From JANTGF01 sp963750735 (GTDB lineage: Bacteria; Bacteroidota; Bacteroidia; Bacteroidales; VadinHA17), in NCBI GenBank assembly GCA_963750735.1, contig CAVVRY010000011.1:124001-188000 (forward strand): DNA of 64,000 bases. The letters run 5' to 3'. The notes beneath the pieces were generated by a model, which saw only the letters and a list, made by a program, of their open reading frames with translations, had not been told where the DNA came from and made no database searches. This document shows positions 19,413 through 27,938 of this stretch, one piece after another. Each line of letters opens with the position of its first letter. Positions within the stretch are counted from its first letter, which is position 1. The position numbers and the translations under genes were made by a program.

Positions 19413-19461
19413 GTTCAAGATAGTTTTAAGATAGTTTCATGATAGTTTCAAGCTAGTTTCA
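19413..19461. repeat. Four 11-bp phased repeats (AGTTTCAnGAT type)
   Basis: TAGTTT recurs four times at exact 11-bp steps between the ABC permease stop and the convergent symporter gene. The unit resembles the GTTTCA repeat that fills 43121-44552. No hairpin terminator is seen in this gap. Confidence 0.65.
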
Positions 19462-19487
19462 GGGTGGTCATTTACGTGCTAAATTCA

Positions 19488-20729
19488 TCAGACTTTTAAT
19501 GTTTCTCCTTCGCTGCGTGCAATAACAAGGGCACCTGTTGTATCACTCCATACATTGGTAGCTGTACGGAACATGTCTAATATCCTGTCGACGGCAACAA
19601 TTAGGCCGATTCCTTCAAGAGGCAGGCCTATTGCAGACAAGATAATAGCAATCATAAACAATCCGGCCATTGGTACTGCAGCAGCTCCAATGGATGCAAT
19701 CAATGCCGTTATAACAATGATCACCTGTTGTGAGATATCAAGCTCAAGGCCATACGCCTGTGCAATAAACATGGCTGCCACACATTCATACAGAGCTGTT
19801 CCATCCATATTTATAGTTGCACCAAGTGGTAAAGTAAAACTCGAAACCTTATTGGATACACCATCTTTATGCTCTACCGCTTCCAGGGTTAATGGAAGAG
19901 TTGCCAGCGCTGACGAGGTTGAAAATGCGGTTAATAAGGGTATAGAAACAGCCTGAAAATGCTTTATAGGGTTCACCCTTGCCAATAATTTTTGTATTAG
20001 AGGAAGAGTAATAAATGCATGTACACTCAAACCCAGGAAAACAGTTATCATGTATAACCCCAGACGGCTACCCACATCTATCAGGGCATGCATACCCCCA
20101 CCCTGTTCTATAAGAATATGAGAAATATTGCCAGCTATAATTCCAAATATGCCAAAAGGTGTAAATCGAATGATTAGCATTGTAATTTTCATTACAACAG
20201 CAAATGCAGCCTTGAAAAAATCATCCATCACTGCTTGATGCTTATTTTCCACCCTTGTTATAAAATATCCGAAAACTAATGCAAAAAATATGACTGACAA
20301 CATTTTCCCCTCTGCAAAAGCTTCAAATAAATTGGTTGGAATTATTTCTATTAAAGTTTTTCCAAATGAACCAGCTTCAATATCCAATCCGTCTACCACC
20401 TGGGTAAAACCAAGGTCGGCTCCTACACCCGGTTTGAAAATATTAACAAGGACCATTCCGGTTAATATCGCAATAATACTGGTTGTGATGTAATAGGTTA
20501 AGGTTTTTAGACCCAGAGTACCCAGCCTTCTTCCAGATTTAATTTGGGTAATTCCTGTTATTATGGAAGTAAGAATTAGAGGAATAATAATCATCTGAAG
20601 GGCTCTGAGGAATATAATCCCCATCCATTCCACCCACTGGACATGAGAAGGCAGGAAAATACCATAAAATAATCCCAGTACAAGTGCAATCAGTATTTGC
20701 CAGTGCAGACTTATCCTCGGGAATTTCAT
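19488..20729 (-). CDS. Dicarboxylate/amino acid:cation symporter (DAACS/SDF family)
   Basis: 413 residues, usual for the family. The N-terminal helices begin IALVLGLFYGIFLP. The signature re-entrant hairpin and helix regions are present: the Ser-rich AFSTSSALATLPLT, LPLGATINMDGTALYE (the NMDGT cation/substrate motif), and AAAVPMAGLFMI. It takes up C4-dicarboxylates or glutamate/aspartate with Na+ or H+ across the inner membrane; the exact substrate is not readable here. Monocistronic, with a clear ATG (MKFPRISLHWQ). Confidence 0.93.
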   Translation of the reverse strand: MKFPRISLHWQILIALVLGLFYGIFLPSHVQWVEWMGIIFLRALQMIIIPLILTSIITGITQIKSGRRLGTLGLKTLTYYITTSIIAILTGMVLVNIFKPGVGADLGFTQVVDGLDIEAGSFGKTLIEIIPTNLFEAFAEGKMLSVIFFALVFGYFITRVENKHQAVMDDFFKAAFAVVMKITMLIIRFTPFGIFGIIAGNISHILIEQGGGMHALIDVGSRLGLYMITVFLGLSVHAFITLPLIQKLLARVNPIKHFQAVSIPLLTAFSTSSALATLPLTLEAVEHKDGVSNKVSSFTLPLGATINMDGTALYECVAAMFIAQAYGLELDISQQVIIVITALIASIGAAAVPMAGLFMIAIILSAIGLPLEGIGLIVAVDRILDMFRTATNVWSDTTGALVIARSEGETLKV

Positions 20730-20832
20730 TTTAACTTTTTTTTAATTGAAGTAAACCAATATGATTTAATCCTTTATATCAAATATAAAGGCTATCAATG
20801 GTTTAAAAAAGCAAAAATGATAATTTATAAAT

Positions 20833-21351
20833 TTAATAGGGTTCTACCTTAAATTTTTGTCCGCCTGCAGAAACTTCGGCCATTAAACCTCCAATACTCA
20901 TGGTAAAGACGAGTATCCCGTCCTGATAAGCTGCATCAGTAGAAACTCCATCAGCAAGAGCCACAGCTGAAATCTGGGCTGCCATTTCAAAGGTACCTTT
21001 AACAAATTCATCATAAGCTGCGGCATTTTTGAAAAAAATGACCTCAGAGTACTTTTGGCCTCCAACCTGGGCACCAACTGTTACCTGTGACATTTTTACA
21101 TCGGCAACAGGAGATCCACCCTTGTATACTGTACCTTTACCACCTGCGCCTCCTACAACGAAACCACCTTTGCCTATAGAGGGAAATACTGCATAACCAT
21201 AGGCTGAGTCGAAAAATTTGCTTATGCCTGCATCTTTCTCCTTAAACTTTGAAATTACATTGTTCGCTTCCTCTACACTGTTTTTTTGTCCGAATGTGAT
21301 CATTGAAACCAATGCGAAGACAACTGAAATAATAATGATTTTTGCTTTCAT
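20833..21351 (-). CDS. SYLF/YSC84-domain lipid-binding protein
   Basis: 172 residues from ATG 21351, which starts a signal peptide (MKAKIIIISVVFALVSMITFGQ); a longer reading from 21417 would place the signal internally. The mature region is a SYLF domain: AYGYAVFPSIGKGGFVVGGA, GGKGTVYKGG, VTVGAQVGGQKYSEVIFF and a C-terminal SIGGLMAEVSAGGQKF. The domain binds phosphoinositides in eukaryotes; bacterial members are exported proteins of unknown role. Upstream sequence (to 21655) contains no other gene. Confidence 0.88.
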   Translation of the reverse strand: MKAKIIIISVVFALVSMITFGQKNSVEEANNVISKFKEKDAGISKFFDSAYGYAVFPSIGKGGFVVGGAGGKGTVYKGGSPVADVKMSQVTVGAQVGGQKYSEVIFFKNAAAYDEFVKGTFEMAAQISAVALADGVSTDAAYQDGILVFTMSIGGLMAEVSAGGQKFKVEPY

Positions 21352-21655
21352 TTGATAAGTTTTATTTAGATTCTTTTTAAATATTCGAAACGCGAATATA
21401 ATAAAACTTAAAAACATTTACCTCTTGTAATATTCAGATTTGCAATTAATAGTTAAGAATTTAATTTTCTTAAAAATAATTACAGAATAATTTCATTACT
21501 GTGATAAGTCAGGACTTTTAAATCTCCTAAATTTTATTGTGGAAAATTTTAGTAGAATTGTTATCATTGGTAAGATCTTATAAGAGTTTTAAAAAGATAT
21601 AACTACTTTTATAAAATCTAACAAAAATTATCATTAATAAGCTAAATTAAAAATT

Positions 21656-22531
21656 ATGAATGTCAAAAAACTGAGTTTAAAAGCTTTATTACCAGTTGGA
21701 ATAATAGCTTTTCTTTTACTGGGTGCTACATCTTGGAATTTCATGCCTGAGGAGAAATTTATTGGTTTACAATTGTATTCCGTAAGGAAGGCCATGAATA
21801 AAGATCCAAGAGCTACAGTTGCCGAGGTAGGTAAAATAGGTTATAAGTTTGTAGAAACAGCAGGATATGGAAATGGCAAATTTTACGGAATGGATCCTGT
21901 TGAGTTTAAAACTTTATGTGAAGACAATGGCTTGCAGTTTCTTGGATCGCATACAGGACAAAATTTGCCGACCGCAGAAAACTGGGATAAAACAATGGCA
22001 TGGTGGGATGAATGTATTGACGCACATGCTGCAGCCGGCGTAAAATGGATTGTTCAGCCCTGGATGGGAAAGGAAGGATATGAAAGTCTTGATGGACTAA
22101 AAGCGTTTTGCAAGTATTTTAATGCAGTTGGAGAAAAATGCAATGCCAAAGGAATCAGGTTTGGTTACCATAACCACAGCAATGAGTTTACCACTGAATT
22201 TGATGGTAAACCAGTGTATGACTGGATGCTTGAACTAACTGATCCAGAAAAAGTAATGTTTCAATTAGACCTCTACTGGATAACAGAAGGTGGAAAGAAT
22301 GCTGTGGATTATTTCAATAAATATACAGGCAGATTTGAACTCTGGCACATAAAAGATAAAGAAGAAGTTGGCGCCAGTGGGAATATGGATTTCAAGAGTA
22401 TTTTTGCTGCCAGTAAAAAAGCCGGTGTAAAATATGGTATTGTTGAAGTTGAGGAATATAATTTTGAGCCGATTGTAAGCTGCCAGAAAAGTCTGGAGTT
22501 TTTAAATGCTGCTACTTATGTTAAATTTTAA
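21656..22531 (+). CDS. Exported sugar phosphate isomerase/epimerase-like TIM-barrel protein
   Basis: 291 residues. An N-terminal hydrophobic segment (LLPVGIIAFLLLGATSW) acts as a signal or anchor. The barrel (AP_endonuc_2 / xylose isomerase-like) begins FIGLQLYSVRKAM, and metal-ligand-like positions are visible in FGYHNHSNEF, QLDLYWIT, ELWHIKDKE and GIVEVEEYN. Such periplasmic enzymes act on sugars or cyclitols, often in glycan breakdown; the substrate is unknown. It stands alone, followed by a large-loop terminator. Confidence 0.88.
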   Translation: MNVKKLSLKALLPVGIIAFLLLGATSWNFMPEEKFIGLQLYSVRKAMNKDPRATVAEVGKIGYKFVETAGYGNGKFYGMDPVEFKTLCEDNGLQFLGSHTGQNLPTAENWDKTMAWWDECIDAHAAAGVKWIVQPWMGKEGYESLDGLKAFCKYFNAVGEKCNAKGIRFGYHNHSNEFTTEFDGKPVYDWMLELTDPEKVMFQLDLYWITEGGKNAVDYFNKYTGRFELWHIKDKEEVGASGNMDFKSIFAASKKAGVKYGIVEVEEYNFEPIVSCQKSLEFLNAATYVKF

Positions 22532-22593
22532 TCTAAGTCATTAAAGTTCAATTCTTAGAACCTTCCTGTAAAGTATTTATTGGAACAAATTGC

Positions 22594-22640
22594 AAGCTCT
22601 ATTGGTAAAGTTACTTAAAGCCTTTATCAATAGAGCTTTT
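22594..22640 (+). terminator. Intrinsic terminator with large loop
   Basis: An 11-bp stem, AAGCTCTATTG / CAATAGAGCTT, encloses about 23 bases and runs into TTTTCTT. It follows the TIM-barrel gene. The rest of 22532-22776 shows no gene. Confidence 0.65.
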
Positions 22641-22776
22641 CTTATGATGGGATTTAATTCTTGGAATTAATTTGCAGCCTTGATAATTTTATAATAGAAA
22701 GTTACCAAATAATCTATTGCTCCAAAAGTTAATATTGGAAACTGCACAATTATTCAAGAGAAAGTATTCTGATTTC

Positions 22777-23376
22777 TCAGTCTTTGGCTTTTATGCCACA
22801 TCCAATGGCTTTTGTATTTGTAGGATCAGGAGTTTTACCTGCAAGCATATTGTTAACTGCATCGGCTAAATAGGTCTTTGATACCTGTGAAGCATCCTTG
22901 TAGTTGTCATCAATTGCTCCAATATATGTTACCACATAATCAGCTCCCTTTTTCTTAAGCAGGTAAACATGTGGTGTTTTGGTGGCTCCATAAGCCGGAA
23001 ATACCTCTTGCTTTTCGTCAAATAAGTATGGGAAAGAATAATTCTTTTCTTTTGCCCTTTCAATCATTTTGTCATAAGAATCACCCGGTGAAACTTCCGG
23101 ATCATTCGGATTTATGGCGATAACAGGAACTCCTTTTTTCTTAAATTCCTTATCCAGATCATTTATCCTGTCCTGGTATGCCTTAGCATAGGGACAACTG
23201 TTGCATGTAAACACAACAATAAAGCCTTTCGCATCAGAATAATCAGATAAGCTAACAAATTTACCATCGACGTTTTTCAATTTAAAATCAGGTGCTTTAT
23301 CACCTGTATTTAGCCCAGCGCCTGAGGCCAACAATGTAACTGAAATTAATGCTACGAATAAAAATAGTGTTTTCAT
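22777..23376 (-). CDS. Thioredoxin/redoxin-family exported protein
   Basis: 199 residues with a signal peptide (MKTLFLFVALISVTLLASGA). The AhpC/TSA-like fold shows GDKAPDFKLKNVDGK, the redox motif CNSCPYA (Cys-x-x-Cys) and a cis-Pro region TKTPHVYLL. It matches the thioredoxin-like proteins usually annotated as redoxin or thiol-disulfide isomerase. A C-terminal AIGCGIKAKD supplies a third cysteine. Its ATG overlaps the stop of the TlpA-like gene (TAATG), so the two are translationally coupled and may form a periplasmic redox pair. Confidence 0.88.
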   Translation of the reverse strand: MKTLFLFVALISVTLLASGAGLNTGDKAPDFKLKNVDGKFVSLSDYSDAKGFIVVFTCNSCPYAKAYQDRINDLDKEFKKKGVPVIAINPNDPEVSPGDSYDKMIERAKEKNYSFPYLFDEKQEVFPAYGATKTPHVYLLKKKGADYVVTYIGAIDDNYKDASQVSKTYLADAVNNMLAGKTPDPTNTKAIGCGIKAKD

Positions 23377-23867
23377 TATTTGATTAATTTAGATTTAACA
23401 ATAGAATCGATTTCGTCAAAAGTGAATGATTGCTCATAAAAACTTCTTGATTGTGAGTTAAAAACCAGAGTAGCCGGAATGGATCCTGACCAGTCTTGAC
23501 TTACTTTGTTTATCCAGCTATTTGCGTCGGGTTCATCCAACACAATCACTTCTGAACTTATTTTAAACTTTTTAATTACCGGAATGAGGCTTTTTTCAAT
23601 GTCTTCAGGGAAGTCAAAACTTACAAATAACATTTTAAACTTCTCATCTTTATACTTTTGTTTGATTTCTTCGAAGGCTGGCAATTCTTTCAGGCATGGA
23701 GGGCACCATGAAGCCATGAAATTTATGATGTAAGTTGTGTCGTTAGAAAAATTCAATTTAGCCTCAAACGATTTAAAATTCAACACTTGAATCTCAGATT
23801 TCTGTGCGAATGAGTTGGCAAAGAAAAATATACCAATTATTAATAATATGTAATTAAGTCGACTCAT
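23376..23867 (-). CDS. TlpA-like thioredoxin
   Basis: 163 residues with a signal peptide (LLIIGIFFFANSFAQ) and the classic active site NFMASWCPPCLKELPAF. The cis-Pro lies in SGSIPATLVF. It should be a periplasmic, probably reducing, disulfide oxidoreductase. It is first in a two-gene operon with the redoxin protein. The 700 bases upstream contain a separate small minus-strand unit ending in a terminator. Confidence 0.9.
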   Translation of the reverse strand: MSRLNYILLIIGIFFFANSFAQKSEIQVLNFKSFEAKLNFSNDTTYIINFMASWCPPCLKELPAFEEIKQKYKDEKFKMLFVSFDFPEDIEKSLIPVIKKFKISSEVIVLDEPDANSWINKVSQDWSGSIPATLVFNSQSRSFYEQSFTFDEIDSIVKSKLIK

Positions 23868-24148
23868 ATTAATTTCATGTATTATCTATTGTACTGATAA
23901 AATTATATAAGACTGTAGAAACCTCAAAACATAAAAATGAAAATCTTAGAAAGATTCTAAATAAGTAGCTTTCAGTTTCTTGCTTATTTCTTTTCTAAGC
24001 CACCTTTATCCACGCTATTCTATGAATTTGAAAACAAGTCCATTTTTTTTATCCTTAAGGCAGTTTATAAACTGTGTCTAAATACTCTAAATAATGAAGG
24101 TTAATAGAAAAGTAATGGATTTCATTTAAGAAAAGACGTAGAGACAAT

Positions 24149-24170
24149 AAAAAAGCTCCTTTTCGGAGCT
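24149..24170 (-). terminator. Intrinsic terminator on the minus strand
   Basis: Minus-strand stem AGCTCC-GAAAA-GGAGCT followed by a run of T. It lies 55 bases downstream of the small reading frame at 24225-24305 and upstream of the TlpA gene, so it ends an independent short transcript. Confidence 0.7.
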
Positions 24171-24224
24171 GTTAAAAAAGAAGATAAATGGGGAACAAAC
24201 ACTTTTTACAAAGGGACTTACGAA

Positions 24225-24305
24225 CTACCTGCCCTGTGGAAATGAATAAGAAGAGAATAATAAACCAACAACTAAACCTAAAATTAAGAATGGCTTGAAC
24301 CCCAT
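24225..24305 (-). CDS. Putative 26-residue membrane peptide
   Basis: ATG at 24305 opens a 26-codon frame, MGFKPFLILGLVVGLLF then SSYSFPQGR, ending in TAG. It is a single hydrophobic helix with a charged start and a polar end, like known small membrane proteins. AGGGTGAG lies just upstream as a possible ribosome binding site and a strong terminator follows. Alternatively the region is a small RNA and the frame is chance. No other gene is seen in 23868-24562. Confidence 0.4.
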   Translation of the reverse strand: MGFKPFLILGLVVGLLFSSYSFPQGR

Positions 24306-24562
24306 TTATCACTCACCCTAATTCAAAAACGAAATTTACGACATTTTGGTATGAAAACCAAATATTTTATGTTAAAAAACATAAAAAAGCTCTTAACTTT
24401 AAATTAGGAATTGCGATAAAAGTAAGTATAATAAAGGATTAAATTATTTCATCTATATTAATTCTAAATAAAGATAAAAACGTGATTTTTTACCTAATCC
24501 CAAAATTTGGTATCAAATTTGAATATTTATTACCTAATTGATATAAATATTTATATCGCAAA

Positions 24563-26047
24563 ATGCAACAATTCCAACAGACAAATCTTAGACTTTTTAA
24601 TAAGATTAGGACTTTTTGTTCACATTTGTGTTCACTCGGATGCATTGTTTTAATGTTTTTATTTGCTATTAATAACGTAATTGCTCAAATTGATACTACC
24701 AACCTAAAAAACATATCAATCGATACCTCTGAATATATTCCCGGGGATAATAATTTCAACCTCCTTGTTGCATCATCAAAGGGATATGGAAATGAAGTAA
24801 TCCGTTTTCTTGAAAAGGGTGCAAATATAAATACTCAATCAGGAGAAGGTGTTACTCCCCTTATGTATGCTTCTGCATTTGGACATTTGGAAACAGTCAA
24901 AGTTCTTTTGCTAAATGGTGCAAATGTAAATTTAATACCCTCCGACGGAACCACGGCCATTATTTCCTCAAGTGTAGGAGGATTTCCAGAAATTTCAGAA
25001 GAATTAATAATTGCAGGAGCAAAACTTAATGACAGAGACAATTATGGAGCCACTCCCCTACTTTATGCTTCAGCTTATAATCATTACCAGCTCTGTGATA
25101 TGCTATTGTTCTATGGAGCGGATCCAAATAAGTCAGATTTTCAGTTGACCACACCTCTAATGGCAGCTGTATACGCCGGGAATATTGGAGTTGCAGAGAT
25201 GCTTCTGGCAGAAGGAGCAATTGTCGATAAGAATGACATTAACGGACAGACTGCCTTGATGATTGCCTCTCAAAACGGTGATACTGCCTTTGTTCGCTTT
25301 CTTCTATCAAATGGAGCTGAACCCTACAGCAAAAGTAAAACAGGCTATACAGCTTTCTATGCAGCTGCAGCGAATGGCTCAGTGCCTGCAATGGATATTC
25401 TGTGGAAATCGGATAAAAATGGAGTAAATGATATTTATGCAGACCCAAATCCATTTTATGCCGATCAGTCATCAAATAAGAAGAAGGTACAAAACTGGTT
25501 AAAGGAGCACAACTTAAAACCTAAATTCAAACCTGCTATTTCAAACGTTTATCTTGGTGGAAATCTGGAATTTAATTCCAGTGATTTTTTCCTGGGGTTT
25601 CGGGCAGGTGTAGTGGAAAGGATTACTAACACTTCTGTTGATTTTAATTATAGCTTCAGGCCCGCTCAAACAAGAATACTATATAAGGAGGGTGATCAAG
25701 ATTATTACCAGTTCTGGGAGAAAAGGAACAAAATTTCACTTACGTTAAGCAAAAATATAGCACTAACCCAATCCTCCTTCGTACTTGGCGGTTATGTTGC
25801 CTTATCAGGAATTTATAGTTTTGGTCCGGAATACAGAGGTACTGAAATTAAAGCAGACAGCTATTTTAAAGTTACTCCCATTCTGGGTTTCTATGGTGAA
25901 TCAAAAAACCTGTACTATAGATTATACTATGAATATATAAATTCCGGACAGCTGGAGAGTAGTCCCCATTGGATAATTTTTGGCGTTTATTATAAGATTA
26001 AAATTAGAAAAAAAACATATTCAAATAAAGAGATACAATGGTTTTAG
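24563..26047 (+). CDS. Secreted ankyrin-repeat protein with C-terminal beta-strand domain
   Basis: 494 residues. A long N-terminus ends in a hydrophobic signal (LGCIVLMFLFAINNVIAQ). Residues about 65-295 hold six or seven ankyrin repeats (GVTPLMYASAFGHLETVKVL, GATPLLYASAYNHYQLCDML, GQTALMIASQNGDTAFVRFL). Residues 325-494 alternate aromatic and polar residues (SNVYLGGNLEFNSSDFFLGF, YYRLYYEYINSGQ, HWIIFGVYYKIKI), as expected of an outer-membrane beta barrel or barrel-like sheet. So a periplasmic ankyrin solenoid may be tethered to the outer membrane. Overlaps the downstream lipoprotein gene by 10 bases, so the two are probably partners. Confidence 0.8.
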   Translation: MQQFQQTNLRLFNKIRTFCSHLCSLGCIVLMFLFAINNVIAQIDTTNLKNISIDTSEYIPGDNNFNLLVASSKGYGNEVIRFLEKGANINTQSGEGVTPLMYASAFGHLETVKVLLLNGANVNLIPSDGTTAIISSSVGGFPEISEELIIAGAKLNDRDNYGATPLLYASAYNHYQLCDMLLFYGADPNKSDFQLTTPLMAAVYAGNIGVAEMLLAEGAIVDKNDINGQTALMIASQNGDTAFVRFLLSNGAEPYSKSKTGYTAFYAAAANGSVPAMDILWKSDKNGVNDIYADPNPFYADQSSNKKKVQNWLKEHNLKPKFKPAISNVYLGGNLEFNSSDFFLGFRAGVVERITNTSVDFNYSFRPAQTRILYKEGDQDYYQFWEKRNKISLTLSKNIALTQSSFVLGGYVALSGIYSFGPEYRGTEIKADSYFKVTPILGFYGESKNLYYRLYYEYINSGQLESSPHWIIFGVYYKIKIRKKTYSNKEIQWF

Positions 26048-26478
26048 CTAAAATTTATAGAAACATAAAATTAACTTTTTTCTTATCCATTTTTGTTTTT
26101 GTACTATCATGTGAAGCTATCTATTCACCTGAAGATGCTGATTGTGTAGACTGTATGTCATTTGAACCCCAGGAAGCAGACCTGTATATAAGTGTAACCC
26201 TCGACAGTAAATACAGAGAAATCCCTGTTGTTGTTTTAAAAGGAAAATTTGGTAGCGGAGATACAGTTGCTGTTGATACCATTAGAAATGATATGGGTTA
26301 TATCCCTGTTCCATTAAATGAATTTTATACAGTAATTGCTGAGTATATTTCCGATACAAGAGTAGTTAGGTCTGTCGATGGAGATGAAATTTCTAAATAT
26401 GATATTTCAAACAAGTGTGATGAGGTCTGTTGGATAATCAAAGGTGGAATAATTAATGTGACCCTTAAGTATAATTAA
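26038..26478 (+). CDS. Lipoprotein of unknown function
   Basis: 146 residues with a lipobox (FVFVLSC) at about residue 22-28. The mature protein has a CVDC pair close to the lipidated N-terminus, then an all-beta body (LYISVTLDSKYREIPVVVLK, GYIPVPLNEFYTVIAEYI) and a late CDEVCW. The four cysteines could form disulfides. The fold resembles small Ig-like or carboxypeptidase-regulatory-like domains, but I do not recognise the family. Translation is probably coupled to the ankyrin protein upstream. Confidence 0.75.
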   Translation: MVLAKIYRNIKLTFFLSIFVFVLSCEAIYSPEDADCVDCMSFEPQEADLYISVTLDSKYREIPVVVLKGKFGSGDTVAVDTIRNDMGYIPVPLNEFYTVIAEYISDTRVVRSVDGDEISKYDISNKCDEVCWIIKGGIINVTLKYN

Positions 26479-26557
26479 TGGTTATGAGTTGAAAGTCCTA
26501 TTATCGAATTTATTAGCTGAAAATTCAACATTCCAGAATATTGATGAAAAAATCCAC

Positions 26558-27682
26558 CTATGGGTTTATACTTGTGTGGAAAACAAATAATGGAAGATTA
26601 GTATGGTAAAATACTTTTTTTGCGACGCTCGGATTTATTATTTGAGTAAGCAGGTTCCGCCTATGTGTAATAAGAGAAATGATGTCTATATTTTTTTCAG
26701 AGACCATCTTTTCAAGTCCTGAAATAATATCTTCTTCCTCAATAGTGGAGCAGTGAATTTTAACTTTTGGGTAGTTCCCGGAAAAGTACTTTTTTAACCC
26801 TTCCATCTTCATTTCTTCCCATCTTTCATCAGTAGGGCTCCCAATATGTGTACAGTAGATCCTGATCTTAAAGGCATCCATCAACTTCATCAGTTTGGTA
26901 ATGGCAATGAAATCTGCTTCATCGTAATTTGTAGCATATACTATATTGTATTCTTTCTTCTTCTCATCAAAAACTGAGTTTTCAGGAACTACTAAAACTG
27001 GAAATTGAGCCTTTAAAACTACTTTAATGGAGGAACTTCCCATAAAGTCTTTTCTCGATCCTGCACCTCTTGCTCCCACAACAATAAGGTCTGGCATATA
27101 AGATTCACTGAAGTAAAGGATAGAGTCGGAAGGAGTTCCCTGCACAAGACTGTAGTTAACTTTTACATGATTAAAGCCACATTTATCACTTTCCTCAGTA
27201 AGTTCTTTAATAAGGCGGTCCATCTTCTCCTCTGACTGCTCCTTTATCTCTTGAATTTGCTTGGAAACCGGTTCTGAAAAAAAGTATGTTTCAGAATAGG
27301 GAATAGTAGCCATATCGGGTGTATAATACACATATAGTAGTTGAATCTCAGATTCCTGGTACTTTCCGGCTATGTGTAGAGCATAAAAGCTTGCATTTCG
27401 TGAATAGTCAGAAAAATCAACCGGCACGATTATTCTTGTTGAGCCTTTTTTCTTTGCGAAGACAGCTTCTGTGGGCTTGTCAGACTTTAACCTCTTTGCT
27501 ATTTCAATGGCTTTTTCAAGATCCTCCTCATTCACTTTTATTTTAACACCACTGGATGCATCAGGTTGAATTATATTTACATTTGAAAGTATACATGAAA
27601 TCCCATCCTTCTCCAAAAGGCTTTTAAGTATAACCGCCCTGGAGTAAGATTCAACAGCTACGGTGAAAAGTTTTGATGCCAT
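26558..27682 (-). CDS. Universal stress protein, DUF2007 domain plus two USP domains
   Basis: 374 residues in three parts. Residues 1-70 resemble the DUF2007 putative signal-transducing domain (LFTVAVESYSRAVILKSLLE, then VKIKVNEEDLEKAIEIAKRL). Residues 80-235 are a full UspA domain (RIIVPVDFSDYSRNASFYAL) with the ATP-binding signature VVGARGAGSRKDFMGSSSIK. Residues 245-374 are a second, degenerate USP domain without the glycine loop. It is cytoplasmic and probably binds ATP through the first USP domain. The N-terminal fusion is the unusual part. It is monocistronic. Confidence 0.85.
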   Translation of the reverse strand: MASKLFTVAVESYSRAVILKSLLEKDGISCILSNVNIIQPDASSGVKIKVNEEDLEKAIEIAKRLKSDKPTEAVFAKKKGSTRIIVPVDFSDYSRNASFYALHIAGKYQESEIQLLYVYYTPDMATIPYSETYFFSEPVSKQIQEIKEQSEEKMDRLIKELTEESDKCGFNHVKVNYSLVQGTPSDSILYFSESYMPDLIVVGARGAGSRKDFMGSSSIKVVLKAQFPVLVVPENSVFDEKKKEYNIVYATNYDEADFIAITKLMKLMDAFKIRIYCTHIGSPTDERWEEMKMEGLKKYFSGNYPKVKIHCSTIEEEDIISGLEKMVSEKNIDIISLITHRRNLLTQIINPSVAKKVFYHTNLPLFVFHTSINP

Positions 27683-27849
27683 TTTTTAAAGTTTTGGTGA
27701 AAACAATATTTCATAATTCAGTCATATTGTAGGAACACCATTAAGATACAATTTTTTTTTTATTCTGCCAATGATTTTGAACAGGAACAGGTGTTCGTGT
27801 ATTCGCACTTTTTTCAAGGTATATTAATAGCATCCAATTTAGGAAGCCT

Positions 27850-27884
27850 AAAAATAAAAAAGGGAACATTTTAAAAACATTCCC
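27850..27884 (-). terminator. Intrinsic terminator after the M56 gene
   Basis: Imperfect hairpin GGGAATGTTTT/AAAATGTTCCC on the minus strand followed by TTTTTTATTTTT. It lies 55 bases past the M56 stop. Confidence 0.65.
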
Positions 27885-27938
27885 AATTTCTATGATATTA
27901 AAGAATTACTTACAAAAGATACTTTCTGGTCTTCAAGT

